From PALSA-1006 sp036171275 (GTDB lineage: Bacteria; Pseudomonadota; Gammaproteobacteria; Burkholderiales; Gallionellaceae), in contig JAVHQT010000059.1 in NCBI GenBank assembly GCA_036171275.1, forward strand, positions 1-12,674: 12,674 nucleotides of DNA. Reading direction: 5' to 3'. The notes under the pieces were generated by a model, which had not been told where the DNA came from, did no database searches, and worked only from the letters and a program-made list of their open reading frames with translations. A program made the position numbers and the translations under genes. Numbering within the stretch: position 1 is the stretch's first letter; each line of letters starts with the position of its first letter. Shown one piece after another: positions 6,499 to 11,956 of the stretch.

Positions 6499-7896
6499 AT
6501 GGCTGCTTCTGATACTGTTATAAAAATTTTAAGAGAAGGCCCCCAGTCTGCGAAGGTTCTATATGACAGACTGGGCGTGAGTCAGCCGATGTTATCGCGC
6601 CTAATCAATCAGCTTGGAGAATCCATTCTTCGCTTTGGTAAAGCACGGCAAACTCAATACGCACTAACCCGTAAAATTAGCGCCCACGCATCGTTCCCGC
6701 TTTATCGCGTTTCGACAACGGGGAATTTAGCGCAATGGGGGATATTGCATCCCATCATGCCGACAGGATATTTGGTTGAAATTTTTGCAACCGCTACACT
6801 TGAATCGCGTTCTGAAGTTCATCAGGGATTGCCTTGGTTTTTACAAGACATGCGTCCTCAGGGTTTTATTGGAAGAGCCTTTGCCAGATGCCACGGCCCC
6901 GTGTTGGGCTTGCCGCCCGACCCCACACGCTGGAGTGATGACCAAACCTTATTAGCCCTTGCAAATATTGGCTATAACGTTCCGGGAAATTTAATTGTAG
7001 GGGAAGAATCCGCTTCCTACTTTCAAACCGCAGCCCTGTTTTCTAAGATTGATTTAGAAAATCAATCTCCCGCTGACGACACTCGGCAACAAAATTATCC
7101 TGAGTTGGCACGTAAGGCACTGCTTGGTGAATTTGTTGGCTCTTCTGCCGGCGGTGAACAGCCAAAATTCAATATTGAAATCTTGCGTGCTGGGCAACCT
7201 CTTCATGTCATCGTCAAGTTCACTCCACCCCAAGACAACGCGGCAACACAACGCTGGCGTAGCCTGTTGATCTGTGAACACATCGCCTTTCAACTATTAA
7301 GAGAGTCGTTTTTGTGTAGTACGAGTGAATTACTCACCATTGAGGTAAACGGCATATCGCAACTATTTTTTGAAGTCCCGCGTTTTGATCGAATCGGCGG
7401 CAATGGTCGCAACGGTGTCGTTTCACTCAAGACACTGGATGATGAATTCACGGGGTTAGCCAGCGACTGGCCAAAAATTGCTGCCGCCTTGGTAAAAGCA
7501 GGCAAGCTGACCGAGGCCGTCTATCAACAGGTACAAAAACTGTATGCTTTTGGGGTACTTATTGGCAATAGCGATATGCATTCAGGCAACCTGTCTTTTT
7601 TTGTTGACGATGTCAGTAAACAAGCACCGCAATTCACCCTTGCGCCGGTGTACGACATGTTGCCCATGAGCTTAGCGCCCCGTGCTTCCGGACAAATTCC
7701 CGATGCGTTATCCCTGCCAAAAATTGGCGTTAATCCACCGTTAGAGGTTTGGAAAGAAATGATGCCGCTGGCAATACAATACTGGCGCCAAGTAGCCGCC
7801 CATCCCAGTGTGGCAGAAGATGTAAAACAAATGGCCTTAAACCAAGCAGACATCTTGTCACGTCCCTTTAACGAACCGGTCAGGCAGGTAAATTAA
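6499..7896 (+). CDS. hipH: HipA-family serine/threonine kinase of the HipH (YjjJ) type
   Basis: This intact 465-residue protein fuses an N-terminal winged helix-turn-helix (about 1-57, with LYDRLGVSQPMLSRLINQLG) to a HipA-like kinase. The linker carries GLPWFLQDMRPQGFIGRAFA (about 110-129), a signature shared with E. coli YjjJ/HipH. Kinase motifs are complete: Gly/Ser loop VGSSAGGEQPKF (213-224, the region autophosphorylated in HipA), lysine K240 in VIVKF, catalytic loop GNSDMHSGNLSF (356-367; D359, N364), and metal-binding D386 in VYDMLP. HipA kinases phosphorylate translation factors such as a tRNA synthetase; the target here is unknown. No separate HipB antitoxin gene is present, so the fused DNA-binding domain may fill that role. 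It sits between brxC and pglX remnants, and its TAA (7894-7896) abuts the pglX GTG. The start has no clear Shine-Dalgarno. Type is confident; the symbol is by family resemblance. Confidence 0.85.
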   Translation: MAASDTVIKILREGPQSAKVLYDRLGVSQPMLSRLINQLGESILRFGKARQTQYALTRKISAHASFPLYRVSTTGNLAQWGILHPIMPTGYLVEIFATATLESRSEVHQGLPWFLQDMRPQGFIGRAFARCHGPVLGLPPDPTRWSDDQTLLALANIGYNVPGNLIVGEESASYFQTAALFSKIDLENQSPADDTRQQNYPELARKALLGEFVGSSAGGEQPKFNIEILRAGQPLHVIVKFTPPQDNAATQRWRSLLICEHIAFQLLRESFLCSTSELLTIEVNGISQLFFEVPRFDRIGGNGRNGVVSLKTLDDEFTGLASDWPKIAAALVKAGKLTEAVYQQVQKLYAFGVLIGNSDMHSGNLSFFVDDVSKQAPQFTLAPVYDMLPMSLAPRASGQIPDALSLPKIGVNPPLEVWKEMMPLAIQYWRQVAAHPSVAEDVKQMALNQADILSRPFNEPVRQVN

Positions 7897-8016
7897 GTGA
7901 ACAAATCAAAACTCAAGTCCTACGCCCCGCAAGCCAGTAAGGACTTTATCGCCGCGCTCAGCCGTGGCGACCGAGGCGCAGTCGCTCTAATAGGTATCAC
8001 TAAGCTAAAAAGCTAA
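7897..8016 (+). pseudogene. pglX: BREX methyltransferase PglX, N-terminal remnant
   Basis: The frame starts with GTG directly after the hipH stop, with AGG about nine bases upstream, and runs 39 codons to TAA. Its first ~21 residues (KLKSYAPQASKDFIAAL after an MNKS start) match the conserved beginning of PglX (usually MNxxxLKxYAPQARRDFIxAV), the ~1200-residue BREX adenine methyltransferase that marks host DNA. After that the match fails (SRGDRGAVALIG), perhaps through an internal deletion, since family members have a GDVAIIGG stretch further on. More than 95 percent of the gene is absent, including all catalytic motifs. The junction with hipH suggests translational coupling in the parent operon. 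The match is short, so confidence is moderate. Confidence 0.6.
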
Positions 8017-8066
8017 ATTTTCAAAACGATTTTCACCTATCTTTCACTACTTACCAAAACTTACTT

Positions 8067-8086
8067 TTTTTCTGAATTCAGAAAAA
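8067..8086. repeat. Perfect 20-bp palindrome
   Basis: TTTTTCTGAATTCAGAAAAA reads the same on both strands. It lies 50 bases after the pglX remnant stop. With its T/A ends it could act as a bidirectional terminator, though the stem is AT-rich, or as a protein-binding site. I see no gene for it. Confidence 0.6.
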
Positions 8087-8200
8087 CACTGAAAACCTCA
8101 AGAAACGATATGTTTCAACGCTTTCCGTCGTAATTCCATCACACTGACATATCAAAATGAAGGTAAATTAAAGTAGTAAACGGTGGGTTTTAGGAAAAGA

Positions 8201-8233
8201 AAAAGCCGCTAACTCATTGAATTAACGGCTTTT
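8201..8233 (-). terminator. Terminator of tRNA-His
   Basis: Stem 8201-8212 with 8222-8233 (12 bp including one G-T wobble) around a 9-base loop. On the minus strand the second arm runs into TTTTTCTTTT. It starts five bases past the encoded CCA, so it ends the tRNA transcript and also shields it from the island. Confidence 0.85.
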
Positions 8234-8237
8234 ATTT

Positions 8238-8314
8238 TGGGGTGGCTGATGGGACTCGAACCCACGACAACTGGAATCACAATCCAGGACTCTACCAACT
8301 GAGCTACAGCCACC
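8238..8314 (-). tRNA. hisR: tRNA-His (GTG)
   Basis: This tRNA folds as a cloverleaf with acceptor GTGGCTG/CAGCCAC (8307-8313 with 8241-8247 region), D-arm GCTCAGTTGGTAGAG, anticodon stem around GTG (8278-8280 on the plus strand as CAC), and T-arm GTGGGTTCGAGTCCCA. The encoded CCA is at 8238-8240. The extra 5' G (8314) facing discriminator C is the histidine identity element. The sequence closely matches E. coli tRNA-His. Its 3' end faces the BREX island, the orientation used by tRNA-targeted integrases. Confidence 0.97.
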
Positions 8315-8352
8315 ACGATACAAAGATTGAATGCTAGTAAAGCAACAATGCG

Positions 8353-8381
8353 ATTTTAGCACGAGCTTGTTAAAACGCCAA
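8353..8381 (-). promoter_or_regulatory. Promoter of tRNA-His
   Basis: The minus strand has TTGGCG (8376-8381), a 17-base spacer and TAAAAT (8353-8358). The hexamers and spacing fit sigma-70, and the -10 lies 38 bases before the mature tRNA. Confidence 0.7.
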
Positions 8382-8765
8382 ACATTGAAATATTCAATCC
8401 AGTAGCGGTCTTGAAGCATTGGATAAATTGAGGAGTGCTAAAGGCCATCTGTGGGATGGTCGAGCTTGTATAAAAGACTAGTTTGGTGCCGAAAATTTTA
8501 ATTTATGGTGTGGAACATTGTGGCGTTAGCATATGCGTGACAAGTGAATTAAGTTGCAAGTGAGCGGCTATTTTAATGACCTAAAACCAGTGTGTTTTAT
8601 TGAACCTCATTAAATTAAAACGCAACAATATGCTCAGGAGAATCGCTATAAATAGATCGCTAAAAATCACTTTTCGATACCAGGTTTAAGAATCTTTGTA
8701 CGTTAAACCTGAATTATTCAGTTCGTCTTTGAGGTAATTTTATTTTAACCTCAATAGATTTTGCT
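8382..8765. other. Intergenic region, no gene seen
   Basis: AT-rich stretch with no open frame of useful length on either strand. The only structures are an inverted repeat CAGGTTTAA (8681-8689) / TTAAACCTG (8703-8711) and a smaller GAGGT/ACCTC pair (8731-8735, 8748-8752). Both lie downstream of hisD and might end its transcript, but neither has a clear T-run. Confidence 0.5.
8681..8711 (-). terminator. Possible hisD terminator hairpin
   Basis: Perfect 9-bp stem with a 13-base loop, 55 bases past the hisD stop codon. No T-tract follows on the minus strand, so it may be only a 3'-end stabilising hairpin. Confidence 0.3.
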
Positions 8766-10073
8766 TTATTTTGATAAAGCATTTTTCCGATACAACGCCG
8801 ACTGTGCGTGCGCTTGCAAACCTTCTCCAAACGCGAGCGTAGCTGCAATTGCGCCAAGATTTTGCGCGCCTTGTGGTGAAACCTGAATTAAGCTGCTGCG
8901 TTTTTGAAAATCGTATACCCCAAGCGGCGATGAAAAACGCGCCGTACCGGAAGTGGGCAATACGTGGTTGGGCCCCGCGCAATAATCACCCAAGGATTCC
9001 GAGGTGTAGCGCCCCATAAAAATAGCACCCGCGTGTTTTATTTTTGGCAACCAAGCTGCTGGGTCTTCCACCGACATTTCCAGGTGCTCAGGCGCGATGC
9101 GATTGCTGATGCGGCAAGCTTCGTCTAAATCGGTGACGTGAATCAATGCGCCGCGATTTTCTAGCGCGGTTTGAATAATTTCTTTGCGCGGCATTTGGAC
9201 GAGTAATTTTTCGGCACTAGCAGCAACCGCAGCGATGAAGTCGGCATCTGGCGATAGCAAAATGGCTTGTGCCAGTTCGTCGTGTTCCGCTTGCGAAAAT
9301 AAGTCCATGGCAATCCAATCCGGATTAGTTTGGCCATCGCAAATCACTAAAATTTCTGATGGTCCAGCAATCATATCGATGCCGCACACGCCAAATACGC
9401 GCCGTTTAGCAGCGGCAACATAGGCGTTGCCTGGTCCGACAATTTTATCGACCTTAGGAATCGTTTTCGTGCCGTAAGCCAGCGCAGCAACAGCTTGCGC
9501 GCCGCCAATGGTGAACACGCGATCCACGCCAGACAGATATGCTGCTGCCAATACCAATTGGTTTTTTATCCCGTCAGGTGTCGGTACAACCATGATCAAT
9601 TCCGCTACACCAGCCACTTTGGCGGGCAAGGCGTTCATTAATACCGAGGAAGGATAGGCGGCTTTACCGCCGGGGACGTATAGACCAACGCGATCCAGCG
9701 GGGTAATTTGCTGACCTAAAATCGTGCCATCTTCGTCGGGGTAGCGCCAAGAGGCTTGCTGTTGTTTTTGATGATAAGCAGTGACGCGCTGTGCGGCTTG
9801 TTCAAGCGCAGTTTTTTGCGCTATTGGCAACTCATTGAAAGCATTAAATAATTCGGCTTTTGGCAATTCCAGCGCCGCAGCATTAGCAATCGGTAAGCGA
9901 TCAAAACGATGGGTATATTCCAGTACTGCTTCGTCGCCGCGCCGTTTCACGTCAGATAAAATCTTTGCCACGGTGGCTTCTAATTGTTCATCGGCGGTTT
10001 CTTCAAACGCTAATAGTTGATTCAGTTGGGTATCAAAATCAACGTGTTGAGTGGAAAGGCGAGTGATATTCAT
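8766..10073 (-). CDS. hisD: Histidinol dehydrogenase
   Basis: The 435-residue product (E. coli 434) carries out the last two steps of histidine synthesis, oxidising L-histidinol to histidine with two NAD+ and a zinc ion in the cytoplasm. Visible motifs are LYVPGGKAAYPSS (131-143), the NAD-binding IVGPGNAYVAAAKR (211-224), and IDMIAGPSE (232-240). Zinc ligands Q261 and H264 are in FSQAEHDE, D363 in SLGDYCAGPNH, and H422 in GLQAHAQS. The catalytic pair E329-H330 is in IAPEHLE. All key residues are present. Its ATG (10071-10073) overlaps the hisG stop as ATGA, so the two are translationally coupled. The next usual gene, hisC, does not follow; a gene-free gap and tRNA-His do. Confidence 0.98.
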   Translation of the reverse strand: MNITRLSTQHVDFDTQLNQLLAFEETADEQLEATVAKILSDVKRRGDEAVLEYTHRFDRLPIANAAALELPKAELFNAFNELPIAQKTALEQAAQRVTAYHQKQQQASWRYPDEDGTILGQQITPLDRVGLYVPGGKAAYPSSVLMNALPAKVAGVAELIMVVPTPDGIKNQLVLAAAYLSGVDRVFTIGGAQAVAALAYGTKTIPKVDKIVGPGNAYVAAAKRRVFGVCGIDMIAGPSEILVICDGQTNPDWIAMDLFSQAEHDELAQAILLSPDADFIAAVAASAEKLLVQMPRKEIIQTALENRGALIHVTDLDEACRISNRIAPEHLEMSVEDPAAWLPKIKHAGAIFMGRYTSESLGDYCAGPNHVLPTSGTARFSSPLGVYDFQKRSSLIQVSPQGAQNLGAIAATLAFGEGLQAHAQSALYRKNALSK

Positions 10074-10705
10074 TGCACAGCTCCGGCGAACGCATCCAAC
10101 ATGGGTTGAATCAGAGCGCGTTTGAGTTTTAAAGAGGCTTGGTTTACGACCAAGCGCGAGGAAATTTGCGCGATTTCTTCCACCGCGACTAAATGATTGG
10201 CTTTTAATGTACTACCGCTACTGACCAAATCGACAATCGCATCCGATAAGCCCACCAGAGGCGCTAATTCCATTGAGCCATATAACTTAATTAGATCTAC
10301 GTGCACTCCTTTGGCGGCAAAGTGTTCGCGCGCAGTTTTTAAATATTTGGTTGCTACACGCAGACGCGCACCTTTTTTGATTGCTGCTTGATAATCAAAA
10401 TCATTGCGCACCGCCACCATCATTCGACATTTGGCAATATTTAAATCAATCGGTTGATACAAGCCCACGCCACCATGCTCGTTCAACACATCTTTACCCG
10501 CCACGCCTAAATCTGCCGCGCCATATTGCACATAAGTTGGCACATCGGATGCGCGCACAATAATCAAACGCACATCAGCACGGTTGGTTGGCAAAATTAA
10601 CTTGCGCGAAGATTCTGGGTCTTCCAGCGCGGTAATGCCAGCTGCTTGTAGCAAGGGCAAGGTTTCTTCAAAAATACGACCTTTGGATAAGGCAATGGTA
10701 ATCAT
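10070..10705 (-). CDS. hisG: ATP phosphoribosyltransferase, short form
   Basis: The 211-residue enzyme commits ATP and PRPP to histidine synthesis. It starts MITIALSKGRIFEETLPLL, contains YGAADLGVAGKDVL (61-74) and the PRPP-binding DAIVDLVSSGSTL (155-167), and stops after residue 211. It lacks the ~80-residue C-terminal regulatory domain of the long form, so it belongs to the short class, which needs the HisZ regulatory subunit; none is in this window. I chose ATG 10703-10705. The frame extends to a further ATG at 10762, but the 19 extra residues do not fit the family and a TAGAAT box lies inside that extension. The Shine-Dalgarno is weak. It is the first gene of hisG-hisD. Confidence 0.95.
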   Translation of the reverse strand: MITIALSKGRIFEETLPLLQAAGITALEDPESSRKLILPTNRADVRLIIVRASDVPTYVQYGAADLGVAGKDVLNEHGGVGLYQPIDLNIAKCRMMVAVRNDFDYQAAIKKGARLRVATKYLKTAREHFAAKGVHVDLIKLYGSMELAPLVGLSDAIVDLVSSGSTLKANHLVAVEEIAQISSRLVVNQASLKLKRALIQPMLDAFAGAVQ

Positions 10706-10737
10706 CGTGTTGGTTTTAACGAATTTTAAAGGCGCGC

Positions 10738-10743
10738 ATTCTA
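10738..10743 (-). promoter_or_regulatory. Putative -10 box of hisG-hisD
   Basis: TAGAAT followed by GCGCG on the minus strand, the same pattern as the rpsO promoter. The start would be near 10731, giving a leader of about 26 bases. No convincing -35 is seen. No histidine-rich leader peptide fits in so short a leader. Confidence 0.45.
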
Positions 10744-10870
10744 GCCCAAAAGTGTGAATCATTTTCGCCTGTTCTGCGCTAAAAGCCTGTTTGATTCCAA
10801 AAAATTAGTCATTATTTGACTGGGCAAAGGTGGATGGGGAGAGTTTTTCAGGGCTGGATTTATTAAGGTA

Positions 10871-10893
10871 ACGCTGAATAAATAAACTGTTCG
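10871..10893. repeat. Diverged copy of the dispersed repeat tail
   Basis: In reverse complement this matches 1231-1253 at 20 of 23 positions (both start CGAAC and end TCAGCGT). A shorter related stretch occurs at 11740-11759 (ATTTAATCAGTGTTTCCTTA). It lacks the palindromic REP-like head found at 1206-1229. Confidence 0.6.
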
Positions 10894-10943
10894 TTAAGGG
10901 TTTGGTTAAGTTATTGATTTATATGATATTTATTGCCTTTTAG

Positions 10944-10973
10944 ATTAGGTAAACTCACTCCGAATTAGGTAAA
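10944..10973. repeat. Two direct repeats 20 bp apart
   Basis: ATTAGGTAAA occurs at 10944-10953 and 10964-10973, so the copies repeat at exactly 20 bp, near two helical turns. It could be a paired binding site for a regulator, or chance in an AT-rich gap. Confidence 0.35.
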
Positions 10974-11183
10974 TCAACGTTGCCTTAAGTCTTTACCATC
11001 AAAAATTAATTTGCACTGCTCCGGCGACTGGTTAGCCGATAGACTTCAGTGAGGCTATACCCAGCATCCCAGCACAAATCAGAAAGTAAACAGGGCTCTG
11101 CATAAGCAGCTCCGCAGTCAGTGACTTTACGCTAAAATCGTATAGCCATCGTTTGGATGGAAATTTCCCGAGGAGAAATGAGC

Positions 11184-11636
11184 ATGATGATTAAATGTTT
11201 TTTAGCAGGACTGTTGGCTTGCGCTTCACTTTCTGCCGCAATAGCCGGAGAAGTGACGGTAAGGAATGCTTCGGCAAGTGCGACAGCCCCGGGGCAAGAT
11301 GTCGGTTTAGCGACACTTACTATCGTAAGTTTGAGTAATGGACAGGTTGTGAGCGTGACCAGTCCTGCCTCTCGTACGGTTGAAATTCACAATATGGTGG
11401 TTGAAAATGGCGTGATGAAAATGCGTAAAGTAGATGGGATTACCTTAAGTGCCAATAAACCGGTGAGCCTAGAAGACAGTGGTAAACATCTGATGTTGAT
11501 AGGACTTAAAAAGCCTTTAGTCGCCGGTGAAACGGTACCATTAAACGTGACAGTGCGCTTTCCAGATATGCACGAAGAGCAGATTGCGGTAAATGCAAAA
11601 GTTCAACCTTTAATCTCAATGCACCACCATCACTGA
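11184..11636 (+). CDS. Periplasmic copper chaperone, PCu(A)C family
   Basis: This 150-residue protein begins with a signal peptide (MMIKCFLAGLLACASLSAAIA, then GEVTV), so it acts in the periplasm. A C13 after LLA could instead make it a lipoprotein, but the hydrophobic core before it is short. The copper motif H-X10-M-X21-H-X-M is exact: H69, M80, H102, M104, in EIHNMVVENGVMKMR and GKHLMLIGLKKPL. Family members deliver Cu(I), typically to the CuA site of cytochrome c oxidase. The C-terminus MHHHH adds a further possible metal site. The start is ATG 11184-11186, eight bases after AGGAG (11171-11175). An in-frame ATG at 11157 lies before that site, and ATG 11178 is only two bases from it, so both are rejected. 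The gene stands alone; no cytochrome oxidase assembly genes are nearby. Confidence 0.92.
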   Translation: MMIKCFLAGLLACASLSAAIAGEVTVRNASASATAPGQDVGLATLTIVSLSNGQVVSVTSPASRTVEIHNMVVENGVMKMRKVDGITLSANKPVSLEDSGKHLMLIGLKKPLVAGETVPLNVTVRFPDMHEEQIAVNAKVQPLISMHHHH

Positions 11637-11785
11637 TTTATTCCGTTCGCGAGGCACAATCAAGGGCTGGACTATGACTATAAGGTGTAATGCCACCAGT
11701 ACATGCTTCGTCCTTCAATAAATTGATAGCTAACGTTTTATTTAATCAGTGTTTCCTTATTGGGATAAATAGATCAAAGTTAGTT

Positions 11786-11813
11786 TTGATTATTTTTAAT
11801 AAAGCTGTATAAT
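11786..11813 (+). promoter_or_regulatory. Promoter of tRNA-Arg
   Basis: TTGATT (11786-11791), a 16-base spacer and a consensus TATAAT (11808-11813). The tRNA starts 14 bases later, so the 5' leader is only a few bases. Confidence 0.8.
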
Positions 11814-11827
11814 GTTTACTTGAAATC

Positions 11828-11904
11828 GCGCTCGTAGCTCAGCTGGATAGAGTACTTGGCTACGAACCAAGGGGTCAGGGGTTCGAATCCCTTCGAGCGC
11901 ACCA
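11828..11904 (+). tRNA. tRNA-Arg (ACG)
   Basis: Cloverleaf with acceptor GCGCTCG (11828-11834) / CGAGCGC (11894-11900), D-arm AGCTCAGCTGGATAGAGT, anticodon stem CTTGG/CCAAG around ACG (11862-11864), T-loop GGTTCGAATCC, and encoded ACCA end (11901-11904). It closely matches E. coli tRNA-Arg(ACG), whose A34 becomes inosine so it reads CGU, CGC and CGA. The gene is intact although an integrase gene lies beside its 3' end. Confidence 0.97.
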
Positions 11905-11922
11905 TATTTGTTGTTTAGAATC

Positions 11923-11956
11923 AATGACTTAGCGATTTATTGCTAAGTCATTTTTC
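11923..11956 (+). terminator. Terminator of tRNA-Arg, overlapping the integrase stop
   Basis: An 11-bp perfect stem AATGACTTAGC (11923-11933) / GCTAAGTCATT (11942-11952) with an 8-base loop is followed by TTTCTTTC on the plus strand. It serves the tRNA. The right arm also encodes the last codons and TAG stop of the integrase on the opposite strand; there the hairpin lacks a T-tract. Confidence 0.8.

Larger units (their letters stand above)
10763..11183. other. Intergenic region between hisG and the copper chaperone gene
   Basis: No open frame worth calling. It holds a diverged copy of the dispersed repeat (10871-10893), a pair of direct repeats ATTAGGTAAA (10944-10953, 10964-10973), and a possible TAAAAT -10 just after TTTACGC near 11130, without a proper -35. 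The leader before the chaperone gene is otherwise plain. Confidence 0.5.

Noticed and set aside
8382..8765. Small coding genes or an RNA gene between tRNA-His and hisD
   Set aside because: All frames are broken by frequent stops and no structured RNA pattern beyond two weak hairpins is visible.
10706..10762. 19-residue N-terminal extension of HisG
   Set aside because: It contains the likely -10 box and does not resemble any HisG N-terminus.
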